Positions 45,356-54,203 of a stretch of DNA of 64,000 nucleotides are shown piece after piece (within the stretch, counting starts at the first letter, position 1; each line of letters starts with the position of its first letter). Source of the stretch: an uncultured Paracoccaceae bacterium (GTDB taxonomy: Bacteria; Pseudomonadota; Alphaproteobacteria; Rhodobacterales; Rhodobacteraceae); the NCBI GenBank assembly GCA_947503925.1, contig CANNFQ010000006.1:1-64000 (forward strand), in the 5' to 3' direction. Below the pieces are notes generated by a model, which worked only from the letters and a program-made list of their open reading frames with translations, did not search any database and was not told where the DNA came from. A program made the translations under genes and the position numbers.

Positions 45356-46279
45356 TCAGGGCGAATTTTCGGACGTCGCCCGTTGAATGAATGCGCCGAT
45401 GTCATGCACTGATGCATCCGCCTCGGGTGCGCGTCCGACATTCAGGTGCCAGACATGCGTGCGCCCGCGTGTTCTGACCAGATCAACTGCTACACCCTGC
45501 GCACGTAGCGCCGCAGCCATAGCGCAACCATCATCATAAAGAACTTCTGTTTCATCCACGTGGACTAGGCAGGGTGGCGCGCCTTCAAAGCGGCCCAAGA
45601 CGGGTGACACATCCGGGTCAGCTGGGTCATGACCGCGCAGATAGGCCGCCATCCCACGCCTTGCCCAACTGACGGGGACCAGGTGATCAGATTTTGCATT
45701 TGTCTTGAATGATGACGCTGGCGCGCGCAGATCAACGGCTGGCGACAATCCGACAACCGCCGCCGGGCGTGGCAGATCACGGCTACATATGCGGTGCAGC
45801 AGCGCAAAAGCCAGATTGCCACCTGCGCTGTCACCAACGATACTGATCGGTCCGGCCTGCGGATCGGCGCATAAAGCCTGATAGGCGGCTGTCGCCTGAT
45901 CAAGTGCCTTAGGGAACGGGGGTTCGGGGGCCAGGCCGTAATGCAGGAAATAAGCATTCTGATTTGCGCCCTTTCCAAGGGCTGCAACCAGATGCTTGTA
46001 TCCGCGTAAATTGCCGATCGTAAACGCCCCGCCATGCAGATAGAGCATCGTACCACCCGATGGTGACAGGCTAATCTGACACCGCGTCGTGCTGACCTGA
46101 TCATCGCCGTGCTGCAACATACGCTGGGTCAGTTGCAGCCCGCGCGGTGTTTTTAGCGTCAAAAAAGCATTCAGGTTGTAGATCTGTCGCGCCAGCGGCT
46201 GATAGGTCACTATGGCCAATACGGGTTTTTGCACGAAACGCGCATAAAAGTTCCAAAACCGTTGATGGGGCGACAACAT
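45356..46279 (-). CDS. Alpha/beta hydrolase, hormone-sensitive-lipase family
   Basis: A 307-residue esterase-type hydrolase. The oxyanion HGG (YLHGGAFTIGNLRGY), nucleophile GDSAGGNLAFALLHR, and the Asp and His of the triad in LVHVDETEVLYDDG and RTRGRTHVWHLNVG are visible. The N-terminal cap region is helical. It is divergent from a LysR gene with a long inverted repeat in between, so it is probably controlled by that regulator. Confidence 0.9.
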   Translation of the reverse strand: MLSPHQRFWNFYARFVQKPVLAIVTYQPLARQIYNLNAFLTLKTPRGLQLTQRMLQHGDDQVSTTRCQISLSPSGGTMLYLHGGAFTIGNLRGYKHLVAALGKGANQNAYFLHYGLAPEPPFPKALDQATAAYQALCADPQAGPISIVGDSAGGNLAFALLHRICSRDLPRPAAVVGLSPAVDLRAPASSFKTNAKSDHLVPVSWARRGMAAYLRGHDPADPDVSPVLGRFEGAPPCLVHVDETEVLYDDGCAMAAALRAQGVAVDLVRTRGRTHVWHLNVGRAPEADASVHDIGAFIQRATSENSP

Positions 46280-46344
46280 ATGCCCTGAGTGACGATAGGG
46301 TGCAATGGCGTCAAGCGGCTTGCTGGTCTTGCCAAAGTAGCTAT

Positions 46345-46396
46345 TGCATTTGCGAACGAAATATCGGATTTTTTACGCTGTATGTTTGCAAATGCA
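46345..46396. promoter_or_regulatory. Long inverted repeat, candidate LysR operator
   Basis: TGCATTTGCGAAC (46345-46357) and GTTTGCAAATGCA (46384-46396) are inverse complements at 12 of 13 positions, separated by 26 bases, eleven bases before the LysR start. The centre-to-centre distance of about 39 bases fits binding of a LysR tetramer that bends DNA between the divergent hydrolase and LysR genes. Confidence 0.6.
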
Positions 46397-46407
46397 CAAG
46401 GTCATTG

Positions 46408-47286
46408 ATGGATAACTGGGACGAAATCCGCACCGCCTATCAGGTCGCGCGTAAGGGCACCGTCAGCGGCGCGGCCGAGGCGCTGGGCGTGCATCATGCC
46501 ACCGTGATCCGCCATATCGACGCCCTAGAGGGACGGCTGGGCGTGAAGCTGTTCCAACGGCATGCGCGCGGCTATACCTCGACCGAAGCCGGTCAGGATC
46601 TGCTTCAGGTGGCGCAGGCGACCGATGATCAGTTCACGCAGCTTGCCGGACGGATCAAGGGGCAGGGTGAGGGCGTGGCCGGTGATCTGGTTATCACTTC
46701 GCTGGACATGTTGTCGGGGATGCTGACACCGGTGATGGTGGCCTTTCAGGCGGAACATCCAGAGGTTCGAATACGCTACCGCACCGGTGACCGGGTATTC
46801 CGACTGGAATACGGTGAGGCGCATGTGGCTATCCGCGCAGGATCGATGCCAGAAGAACCGGATAATGTGGTGCAGCCTTTCATGTCGCAGCGCATGTCAT
46901 TGGCCGCATCTGATGCCTATGTGGCGCGGCACGGGCTGCCAACGGGGATAGAGGACCTGCCGAACCACTATTTCGTTGTCTATGATAATCAAAAATCCCG
47001 CGCACCCTTTGGGATCTGGCTGCGGGAACGGGTGCCAGAGGAACGGTTTACCTATCGGGCCAACGACAATCGCAACATGCTGGATGCGATCATGGCCGGG
47101 GCTGGCATCGGCTTTGTAATCAGCCAGGAGGTCGACAGAAACCCGGCCCTGACCGAGGTAATCCCAAGCGAAGATGGCTGGTCCGCACCCCTGTGGCTGG
47201 TCACCCATGTTGATCTGCACCGTACAACCAAGGTGCAGGCCTTCCTGCGCTTTCTCAAGGAACATATGAAAGGCGTGGCAGGCTGA
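46408..47286 (+). CDS. LysR-type transcriptional regulator
   Basis: A 292-residue LysR protein: WDEIRTAYQVARKGTVSGAAEALGVHHATVIRHIDALE is the helix-turn-helix, with the effector domain following. ATG 46408 starts at the natural N terminus; an in-frame start at 46147 would cross the operator and the hydrolase gene. The stop overlaps the start of an EamA transporter (TGATG), which is therefore likely to be co-expressed and possibly autoregulated. Confidence 0.9.
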   Translation: MDNWDEIRTAYQVARKGTVSGAAEALGVHHATVIRHIDALEGRLGVKLFQRHARGYTSTEAGQDLLQVAQATDDQFTQLAGRIKGQGEGVAGDLVITSLDMLSGMLTPVMVAFQAEHPEVRIRYRTGDRVFRLEYGEAHVAIRAGSMPEEPDNVVQPFMSQRMSLAASDAYVARHGLPTGIEDLPNHYFVVYDNQKSRAPFGIWLRERVPEERFTYRANDNRNMLDAIMAGAGIGFVISQEVDRNPALTEVIPSEDGWSAPLWLVTHVDLHRTTKVQAFLRFLKEHMKGVAG

Positions 47287-48161
47287 TGCGCTCTGCGCAG
47301 TTGGGGCATCTGGCGATGCTCCTGTTTTCCTTGCTTGTGGCGGGCTCCTTTGCGCTCGGAGCGATGGCGGCAAATGCGATATCGCCGCTTGCGCTGAATG
47401 CCGTGCGGTTCTGGATTGCGGTAATTGTGATCGGCGTTGTGATGCTGGCCACCACCGGGTTGCAGCGCGACGCGGCAAAAGCCCCGTGGCGCTACGTCAT
47501 TCTTGCCGGGTTTTTCACCATCTATTTTGTACTGATGTTTGAGGGGTTGAAAACAGCACCCCCGGTCAGTGCCGCTGCCGTTTTCACGCTGACGCCCATC
47601 CTGTCGGCGGGGTTTGGCTGGCTCCTGTTGCGGCAAGTACTGAGCCCGCGCATGGGGTTTGCCCTTGCGATTGGGGCGCTTGGGGCGATCTGGGTGATTT
47701 TCAGGGCAGATCTTGCTGCAATCCTGCGGTTTCAGATCGGGCAGGGCGAATGGATTTATTTCTGGGGCTGCATGGCCCATGCGGCATACACCCCGCTGGT
47801 GCGTAAGCTCAACCGGGGCGAGCCAGCGATTGTCTTTACCTTCGGAACCTTGCTGGTGGGGGCGGTGATGCTGACCGTTGTCGGCTGGGGGGACCTGCGG
47901 GCGACAGATTGGGTGGGCCTGCCGCAGATTGTCTGGATCACGATCCTTTACACTGCGATCTTTGCCAGTGCAGCCACGTTCACGCTTTTGCAATTTGCAG
48001 CACTGCGGCTGCCAAGCTCCAAGGTCATGGCTTATACCTATCTGACACCGTCATGGGTGATCATCTGGGGGGCGGCGCTAGGGGGTGGCTGGCCACCCGC
48101 CATTGTGTTGGCAGGCGTTGGCTTGACCGTGATCGCATTGGTGCTGTTGTTAAAAGAGTGA
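47286..48161 (+). CDS. EamA-family (DMT) transporter
   Basis: A 291-residue ten-helix DMT protein with two EamA repeats (LFSLLVAGSFALGAMAANAISPLALNAVRFW and IYFWGCMAHAAYTPLVRKLN). Coupled to the upstream LysR gene, a common arrangement for an inducible exporter. Substrate unknown. It converges with the FAD oxidoreductase gene seven bases away. Confidence 0.9.
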   Translation: MRSAQLGHLAMLLFSLLVAGSFALGAMAANAISPLALNAVRFWIAVIVIGVVMLATTGLQRDAAKAPWRYVILAGFFTIYFVLMFEGLKTAPPVSAAAVFTLTPILSAGFGWLLLRQVLSPRMGFALAIGALGAIWVIFRADLAAILRFQIGQGEWIYFWGCMAHAAYTPLVRKLNRGEPAIVFTFGTLLVGAVMLTVVGWGDLRATDWVGLPQIVWITILYTAIFASAATFTLLQFAALRLPSSKVMAYTYLTPSWVIIWGAALGGGWPPAIVLAGVGLTVIALVLLLKE

Positions 48162-48168
48162 CCGGGGA

Positions 48169-49458
48169 CTATCGCAGCAGCTCTTTCAGCTTGTAATACA
48201 TCATGCCAATAGCAACGGCCTGACTTCCCATCTGGCCGGCAAGTGGCAGGCTGTAGTGCCGGACATTTTCATAGATCAGGAATTCTTCGATCTCGGCACA
48301 GATGGCCTTTGATACGATTTCGGCCAAAGTGTGTGTCAATGCGATGCCATGGCCGGAAAACCCCTGGACATAGAAAACGTTTTCGCCGATGCGCCCGACC
48401 TGCGGAATACGATTAATTACGATCCCGTCCATGCCCGTCCAGTTGAACGCGATATCGATGCCCTTCAGACGGGGGAAGGTCCGTTCAAGCGCAGGGCGCA
48501 AGGCGGCGGCGACATCCTTGCTGTCGCGGCCTGAATAATTCGTGCCGCCGCCAAACATCAGCCGGTGATCAGCGGTGCAGCGATAGTAATCCAGCACAAA
48601 GCGGCAATCATAGACGCCCAAGTTATGCGGATTGATCTTGCGGGCGACATCCTCACCAAGCGTAACCGTCGCCATATTCGCGAGAGAGGCCGGGAACATC
48701 TTGCCGGAAAGGGTCTTGCGTTCCAGTCCATGATAGGCGTTGCCAGCGATCAGTACCTTTTCGGCACGGACCTTCCCATGCTTGGTATGCAGGCAAGGTC
48801 GTGCGCCATGTTCGATCTTTTCAACCTTGGTCTGTTCAAAAATCTTTGCACCCAACCGCTCTGCCGCGCGGGCCTCGCCAACGCATAGGTCCAGCGAATG
48901 CACATGCATGTTGCGACGGCACAGCAACCCGCCACAATAGATATCCGTCTCCAGATATGACGGCATGTCAGCAGCAGCGATCATCGTGTAATCATCCGCA
49001 GCACCGCGCCATTCGGCCTCCGCCAGGATATCATCAAGGTCCCTTTGATGCGCTGGTTTCAGCGCTGTTTGCAGATGGCCGAATTGCAGATCACAGGCGA
49101 TATCGTATTTCTGGACCCGGTTCTTGATGATGTCATGACCGCGCCAGCGGGTCTGCCAGACATAATCATCGGCCTCATCCCCGATGGTGCGCCGAAATTC
49201 GCGGGCCATGGCGATATCGCCTGACAGGCTGCCGGTGATCTGCCCGCCATTGCGTCCGGTGGCACCCCAGCCGATTTTTTCGGCCTCCAGCAGGGCGACC
49301 GTCTTGCCGCGTTCGGCAAATTCAAGCGCGCTTGCCACGCCACTGAAACCGCCACCTACAATAGCAACATCGACGTCGATGTCACCTTCAAGCCGAGCAA
49401 ACCCCGCTGTGTCGCGCGCCGTGGCGGCGTAATAGGATTGCGTCATTGTCGTAGGCAT
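48169..49458 (-). CDS. FAD-dependent amine oxidoreductase (PuuB-like), paralogue 1
   Basis: A 429-residue DAO-family flavoprotein. The FAD-binding VAIVGGGFSGVASALEFAERGKTVALLEAEKIGWGATGRNGG is at residues 30-75 and GFSGHGIALTHTLAE at the C terminus. By family it oxidises gamma-glutamylputrescine or another gamma-glutamyl amine to the aldehyde with hydrogen peroxide. It is the last gene of the transporter operon, its start overlapping the potI stop by one base; ATG 49446 is an alternative start. Two more paralogues lie at 55592 and 60988. Confidence 0.88.
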   Translation of the reverse strand: MPTTMTQSYYAATARDTAGFARLEGDIDVDVAIVGGGFSGVASALEFAERGKTVALLEAEKIGWGATGRNGGQITGSLSGDIAMAREFRRTIGDEADDYVWQTRWRGHDIIKNRVQKYDIACDLQFGHLQTALKPAHQRDLDDILAEAEWRGAADDYTMIAAADMPSYLETDIYCGGLLCRRNMHVHSLDLCVGEARAAERLGAKIFEQTKVEKIEHGARPCLHTKHGKVRAEKVLIAGNAYHGLERKTLSGKMFPASLANMATVTLGEDVARKINPHNLGVYDCRFVLDYYRCTADHRLMFGGGTNYSGRDSKDVAAALRPALERTFPRLKGIDIAFNWTGMDGIVINRIPQVGRIGENVFYVQGFSGHGIALTHTLAEIVSKAICAEIEEFLIYENVRHYSLPLAGQMGSQAVAIGMMYYKLKELLR

Positions 49459-50270
49459 CAGGGTGTGGCCATCTGCTCTTCGCGCTGCTGTTTCACAATC
49501 GCACGTTTTGAGGTGATAGAGGCGGTGATGACCCCCACCGTCACGATCGCGATAATGATGGTCGACAACGCATTGATTTCCGGGCTGACACCCAAGCGAA
49601 CGGACGAAAATATCTTGATCGGCAGGGTCGTGGATGACGGACCAGCCGTGAAACTGGCAATCACTAGATCATCCAGCGACAGGGTAAAGGCCAGCAGCCA
49701 GCCCGATATCACCGCAGGCGCGATAATGGGCAGGGTCACGCTTTTGAACGCGTCCCAGCCGGTACAGCCCAGATCATAGGCGGCTTCCTCCAATGACCGG
49801 TCAAAACTGGCCATGCGCGAACTGACAACGACCGACACATAGCACATGGAAAAGGTCGCGTGGGCCAGCACGATTGTCATCACGCCGCGCGGCAAGCCGA
49901 TGGATATGAACAACAGCAACAGCGACAGGCCGGTAATCACCTCTGGCATGACAAGAGGGGCATAGATCATGCCGGAAAACAGCGTGCGGCCAAAAAACCG
50001 ACCTGACCGCACAAGGACAAAAGCCGCCATGGTGCCGAGGATTGTTGCGATGGTCGAGGAAATCAGCCCGACTTTGATCGTCACCCATGCGGCATCAAGG
50101 AAAGCCTCGTTCTGCAAAAGCTCGCCATACCATTTGGTGGAAAAACCGCCCCAGACCGTCACCAGTTTTGATGCGTTGAAGCTGTAGATCACGAGGATCA
50201 GCATCGGGATATAGAGGAACGCGAAGCCCACGGTTAGTGAGACCACGTTGAAGGAGGTCATGCGCCTCAT
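49458..50270 (-). CDS. potI: Polyamine-type ABC transporter permease, PotI-like
   Basis: A 270-residue inner-membrane permease with about six helices and the ABC-permease EAA loop (SLEEAAYDLGCTGWDAFKSVTLPIIAPAVISG). Fourth gene in the order F-G-H-I of the putrescine importer. It overlaps the PotH-like gene by four bases and the FAD oxidoreductase gene by one. Substrate assignment rests on context and family. Confidence 0.88.
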   Translation of the reverse strand: MRRMTSFNVVSLTVGFAFLYIPMLILVIYSFNASKLVTVWGGFSTKWYGELLQNEAFLDAAWVTIKVGLISSTIATILGTMAAFVLVRSGRFFGRTLFSGMIYAPLVMPEVITGLSLLLLFISIGLPRGVMTIVLAHATFSMCYVSVVVSSRMASFDRSLEEAAYDLGCTGWDAFKSVTLPIIAPAVISGWLLAFTLSLDDLVIASFTAGPSSTTLPIKIFSSVRLGVSPEINALSTIIIAIVTVGVITASITSKRAIVKQQREEQMATP

Positions 50271-51154
50271 TGTTCTGCCTCCCGCTGTTTTTGTTCGTTG
50301 CGCTGAAACAGGATGATGGGCACGACAAGGATAAGCAGCAGGATAACCGCGACGGCAGAGGCCACGGGCCAGTCGCGGTTAGAAAAGAATTCTTCCCAGA
50401 GAACTTTACCGATCATCAGCGTGTCGGACCCGCCCAGCAACGAGGGGATAACAAATTCGCCCAAGGCCGGAATGAAGACAAGAAAGCAGCCCGCGATAAT
50501 GCCCGGTTTGGACAGCGGTGCCGTGACGGACCAGAATGCCTGAATGCGGGTGCAGCCGAGATCTTCTGCAGCTTCGAGCAATGTGCCGTCCAGCTTTTCC
50601 AAGGTTGCATAGATCGGTAACACCATGAAAGGCAGGTAAGTGTAGACGATGCCGATATAGACAGCGATGTCGGTGTTCAGGATCTTGGCAGGCTCAGCGA
50701 TAATCCCTGTCCAGATCAGAAACTGGTTTAAAAATCCTTCGTTCGACAGGATCCCAATCCATGCGTAAACGCGGATCAGAAAGCTGGTCCAGAACGGCAG
50801 AATGATCAACAGCATCAGCGTTGGACGCCAATGGTCGGGTGCGTTTGCCATGCCGTAGGCGATTGGGAAGCCGACGAGCAGTGTCAGGAAGGTTGCGATC
50901 AACGCGATTTTCAGGCTGGAAAGATAAGCTTTCCAATACAGGTCATCCTCGGTCAGGAACCAGAAATTTTCAAGGTCAAGCTCCGCCCAGAATGCGCGAA
51001 ACCCTGTCCAGCCTTCGGACAGGTCAAGCTGCGGGGTGTAGGGCGGAATAGACAGGGCCACATCGGACAGCGCGATTTTCAACACAATCCCAAAAGGCAC
51101 CAGAAACAGGATCAGCAGCCATAAATAGGGAATGCTTATAAGAAGCCTGCGCAT
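50267..51154 (-). CDS. potH: Polyamine-type ABC transporter permease, PotH-like
   Basis: A 295-residue permease with six helices and an EAA loop (LLEAAEDLGCTRIQAFWSVTAPLSKPGIIAG). The first periplasmic loop (PPYTPQLDLSEGWTGFRAFW) is of the PotB/PotH type. It forms the translocation pore with PotI. Four bases lie between it and the ATPase gene upstream, and it overlaps potI by four. Confidence 0.88.
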   Translation of the reverse strand: MRRLLISIPYLWLLILFLVPFGIVLKIALSDVALSIPPYTPQLDLSEGWTGFRAFWAELDLENFWFLTEDDLYWKAYLSSLKIALIATFLTLLVGFPIAYGMANAPDHWRPTLMLLIILPFWTSFLIRVYAWIGILSNEGFLNQFLIWTGIIAEPAKILNTDIAVYIGIVYTYLPFMVLPIYATLEKLDGTLLEAAEDLGCTRIQAFWSVTAPLSKPGIIAGCFLVFIPALGEFVIPSLLGGSDTLMIGKVLWEEFFSNRDWPVASAVAVILLLILVVPIILFQRNEQKQREAEQ

Positions 51155-51158
51155 CCGA

Positions 51159-52289
51159 TCAGTCCCGCAAAACCAGACCGGCGGTATCCGTCCAAGACAG
51201 CCAAACCTGATCTTCCCATGTGATATCGCGGCGTGCGATCCGGCGGTTGTTAGCTGTCTGGGATTTCACGATGGTCCCGTCAGGCAAGGCCACATGATAG
51301 GTGGACATATTGCCCAGATAGGCAATGTCGATCACCTTGCCTTGCACCTTGTTTGCGGCTTCCGGTTCCGTCTTGTTGATCGACACCTTTTCGGGGCGGA
51401 TCACAAAACTGGCCGGTTCGCCCTGCGCAACACGGCTGCCCGTCATGCCGGTGATCGGGGTTGCCCCTTCGGCCCAGATCAGTTGGGTCTTCTCGCCCAC
51501 CTCGGCGGCGCGGCCGGTGATGATATTCACATCGCCGATGAAATCGGCCACATAGACGGAATTGGGGGTTTCATAGACCCGGTCCGGCGTATCGACCTGT
51601 TTCAGCAGACCATTATCCATGACAGCGATACGGCTGGCGACGGTCATCGCCTCTTCCTGATCATGTGTGACGATGACGAATGTCGTGCCGGTCTTTTCCT
51701 GAATATCCATCAGTTCAAACTGGGTTTCCTGCCGCAGCTTTTTGTCAAGCGCGCCCAGCGGCTCATCCAACAGCAACAGTTTCGGGGCCTTGGCCAGGGC
51801 GCGGGCCAGGGCAACGCGCTGGCGCTGCCCGCCGGAAATTTGATGTGGCTTGCGTTTGGCGAATTTTTGTAACTGCACAAGGCGCAGCATTTCATCAACG
51901 CGGCCTTGGATTTCCGACTTTGGCATATCGGAACGTTTCAAACCAAAGGCGATATTGTCCGCGACGCTCAGATGGGGAAACAGCGCATAGGACTGAAACA
52001 TCATGTTCACGGCGCGTTTATTGGCGGGGATACCAGCCATATTCTGGCCGTCGATGGTGATGGTGCCCTCGGTCACATCCTCAAATCCACCCAGCATGCG
52101 CATCAGGGTCGTCTTGCCACAGCCGGACGGGCCAAGCAGGGCAAAGAACTCCCGCGGGTAAATCTTTAGATCGATATTGTCGATTGCGGTGAAAGCGCCA
52201 AACCGTTTCGTGACCCCATCGAATGAGATGAGCGGCGTGGCATCGGCATCTTCCCAAGGTGCGAAACCTGAGGCGTGGTCAGAAGGCAT
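51159..52289 (-). CDS. potG: Polyamine-type ABC transporter ATP-binding protein, PotG-like
   Basis: A 376-residue ATPase: Walker A GPSGCGKTT, Q-loop MMFQSYALFPHLSV, signature ISGGQRQRVALARAL, Walker B LLLLDEPLGALD and H-loop IVTHDQEEAMT, then a C-terminal TOBE domain (ITGRAAEVGEKTQLIW to AYLGNMSTYHVALPDG). It powers import by the PotHI permeases. A hairpin separates it from the binding-protein gene upstream. Confidence 0.9.
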   Translation of the reverse strand: MPSDHASGFAPWEDADATPLISFDGVTKRFGAFTAIDNIDLKIYPREFFALLGPSGCGKTTLMRMLGGFEDVTEGTITIDGQNMAGIPANKRAVNMMFQSYALFPHLSVADNIAFGLKRSDMPKSEIQGRVDEMLRLVQLQKFAKRKPHQISGGQRQRVALARALAKAPKLLLLDEPLGALDKKLRQETQFELMDIQEKTGTTFVIVTHDQEEAMTVASRIAVMDNGLLKQVDTPDRVYETPNSVYVADFIGDVNIITGRAAEVGEKTQLIWAEGATPITGMTGSRVAQGEPASFVIRPEKVSINKTEPEAANKVQGKVIDIAYLGNMSTYHVALPDGTIVKSQTANNRRIARRDITWEDQVWLSWTDTAGLVLRD

Positions 52290-52307
52290 AGTGTACCCCG
52301 TGCTGGT

Positions 52308-52333
52308 GGCCCAGCGCGCAGATCGCGCTGGCC
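52308..52333 (-). promoter_or_regulatory. Intercistronic hairpin between potF and potG
   Basis: GGCCCAGCGCG (52308-52318) pairs with CGCGCTGGCC (52324-52333), ten pairs with one bulged C and a five-base loop. No U-tract follows. Hairpins after a binding-protein gene often stabilise its mRNA so that the binding protein outnumbers the membrane subunits; that role is inferred here. Confidence 0.5.
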
Positions 52334-52344
52334 TGAGATCAAGC

Positions 52345-53424
52345 TTAGGTGCCGGATTTTATCTTTGTCCATAGACGGGTCACTGTGCGCTGCACGCGGG
52401 GACCATAAGGCGTTGTGGTGTAAAGATTCTCCAGCGTCGCCTCATCGGGATAGATCGCGGTGTCGCCGATCACATCCTCGACCAGAAACTCCTGCGACGC
52501 GACATTGCCATTGGCATAGTAAACATAGTTCGACGCGGCGGCCATGTTTTCAGCATCCAGAATGAAGTTCAGGAACTTATGGGCGGCATCAGGGTTCGGG
52601 GCGTCGGCAGGGATGGCCATTTGGTCAAACCACATCAACGCACCCTCCACTGGGGCGGCATAAGCGATTTCGACGCCGTTATCTGCTTCTGCTGCGCGAT
52701 CACGGGCCTGCAAGATGTCACCAGACCAGCCCACGGCCACGCAGATATCGCCATTGGCCAGCGCATTGATATATTCAGAGCTGTGGAATTTGGTCACATA
52801 AGGACGGATCGCCATCAAGAGCGGTTCAACCTTCGCAATTACATCCGGGTCCTGGCTGTCCGGGTCTTCGCCGATATAGTTCAGTGCAGCAGGAATGATC
52901 TCAGCCGGGGCATCCAGCATGTGAACGCCACATGCGGCAAGCTTTTCCATGTTTTCTGGTTCGAACACCAGTGCCAAAGACCAGATCGGGGCGTCTTCGC
53001 CCAGAAGCTCCTGCACTTTGCCGACATTCACACCGATCCCGGTGGTGCCCCACATATAGTTGATCGAATAGGCGTTACCGGGATCGTACTGCGCGGTACG
53101 CTGCTCGATCACATCCCACAGGTTTCCGGCATTCGACAGCTTGGAACGGTCCAGTTCCTGAAATGCACCCGCTGTGATCTGGCGCTGCAAGAACGTGCCA
53201 GAGGGGACAACAACATCGTAACCCGACGAACCCGCCAACATCTTCGTCTCAAGCACTTCATTGCTATCAAACACATCGTAAATTAATTCGATCCCGGTTT
53301 CGGCTTCGAACTTTTCCAGCAGTTCCTCGTCGATGTAATCGGACCAGTTATAAACCCGGACCTCTTCAGCAAATGCCGTGGTGGCGGCAAGTCCAAGCGC
53401 AATCGTAAATGTTGTGGTTCTCAT
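52345..53424 (-). CDS. potF: Polyamine-type periplasmic binding protein, PotF-like
   Basis: A 359-residue periplasmic binding protein with signal peptide MRTTTFTIALGLAATTAFA. The mature start EEVRVYNWSDYIDEELLEKFE and ELIYDVFDSNEVLETKML are typical of PotF/PotD; WSLALVFEPENMEKL and FDQMAIPADAPNPDAAHKFLNF are conserved later blocks. ATG 53424 follows GAGGACAC; a longer reading to 53712 would cross the divergent GntR promoter. Putrescine, spermidine or another amine is likely; the exact ligand is not evident. Confidence 0.9.
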   Translation of the reverse strand: MRTTTFTIALGLAATTAFAEEVRVYNWSDYIDEELLEKFEAETGIELIYDVFDSNEVLETKMLAGSSGYDVVVPSGTFLQRQITAGAFQELDRSKLSNAGNLWDVIEQRTAQYDPGNAYSINYMWGTTGIGVNVGKVQELLGEDAPIWSLALVFEPENMEKLAACGVHMLDAPAEIIPAALNYIGEDPDSQDPDVIAKVEPLLMAIRPYVTKFHSSEYINALANGDICVAVGWSGDILQARDRAAEADNGVEIAYAAPVEGALMWFDQMAIPADAPNPDAAHKFLNFILDAENMAAASNYVYYANGNVASQEFLVEDVIGDTAIYPDEATLENLYTTTPYGPRVQRTVTRLWTKIKSGT

Positions 53425-53450
53425 TGTGTCCTCCGTCTGTTGAAGGATAA

Positions 53451-53507
53451 TTTGATCAAAACTTTGACAATTGCAAGGAATTTCGTTTTGGTAGTGATCA
53501 CGATCAC
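53451..53507. promoter_or_regulatory. Candidate GntR operators (TGATCA palindromes)
   Basis: Between divergent potF and the GntR gene lie TTTGATCAAA (53451-53460) and GTGATCACGATCAC (53494-53507), both palindromes with a TGATCA core. A third TTTGATCAAA stands at 54175-54184 before the GS-like gene, in the same sequence context (AATTTGATCAAAA). This pattern suggests that the GntR protein controls the transporter, itself and the ligase. Confidence 0.5.
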
Positions 53508-53525
53508 ACCATTGTTGTATGTCAT

Positions 53526-54179
53526 ATGAATAGCCAGACCAAGATCCCAGAGCATCTGACTGTCTACAGCCAGCTGAAAGAAATGATTCTGCTCGGACGA
53601 TTCGCACCGGGGCAGGCGTTGACCATTTTTGGACTTGCAGAAGAAATGGGCGCCGGGACGACCCCAGTGCGCGAAGCGTTGCGGCGGTTGACAGCGGAAC
53701 ATGCACTGACATCGCTGGAAAACCGGCGAATTATTGTCCCGGAACTCAGTGAAAAAGATATCAGTGATATCTATTTTCTGCGGTTGATCGTCGAACCAGA
53801 ACTGACACGACAGTCGACAAAAAACATGACTGACACGAAAATCGATCAGCTGCGCAGGATCGACGCGCAGATCAACGAAGCTCTCGATCATGGTGATGTC
53901 GTGGCATATCTGGAAGGCAATAACCGTTTCCATTTCGCGATCTACGAAACTGCGCAATCGCAGGTTCTGTTTCAAACCGCGCGATCGCTTTGGGTGCAGA
54001 TCGGGCCCAGCCTACGTATTGTCTGTGGCCGCTACGGGACCGCAAACATGCCGGATAAACATAGCGAGCTGCTCGATGCGTTAAGTCGTGGTGACGAAAA
54101 CGCAGCGGCGCAGGCGATGCGGGATGATCTGGCGCAAAGCCATCTGCTCATTTCCGCGCCGCCTGCGCATAGAATTTGA
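53526..54179 (+). CDS. GntR-family regulator (FadR/FCD subfamily)
   Basis: A 217-residue regulator. The winged helix, HLTVYSQLKEMILLGRFAPGQALTIFGLAEEMGAGTTPVREALRRLTAEHAL, is followed by an all-helical FCD domain with metal-site-like residues (NNRFHFAIYE, DKHSELLDAL). Divergent from the transporter operon and ahead of the GS-FAD pair, it is probably their repressor, released by an amine or its gamma-glutamyl derivative. Confidence 0.9.
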   Translation: MNSQTKIPEHLTVYSQLKEMILLGRFAPGQALTIFGLAEEMGAGTTPVREALRRLTAEHALTSLENRRIIVPELSEKDISDIYFLRLIVEPELTRQSTKNMTDTKIDQLRRIDAQINEALDHGDVVAYLEGNNRFHFAIYETAQSQVLFQTARSLWVQIGPSLRIVCGRYGTANMPDKHSELLDALSRGDENAAAQAMRDDLAQSHLLISAPPAHRI

Positions 54180-54184
54180 TCAAA
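54175..54184. promoter_or_regulatory. TTTGATCAAA palindrome before the GS-like gene
   Basis: The ten-base palindrome overlaps the stop codon of the GntR gene and lies 20 bases before the GS-like start. It is identical to the site at 53451-53460, with matching flanks on both sides. Confidence 0.45.
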
Positions 54185-54203
54185 AACTAGAAAGCCAGGC
54201 ATC

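Noticed and set aside
52345..53712. Long form of the PotF-like protein starting at 53712
   Set aside because: It would span the divergent promoter and the GntR start; ATG 53424 gives a classical signal peptide with a good ribosome binding site.
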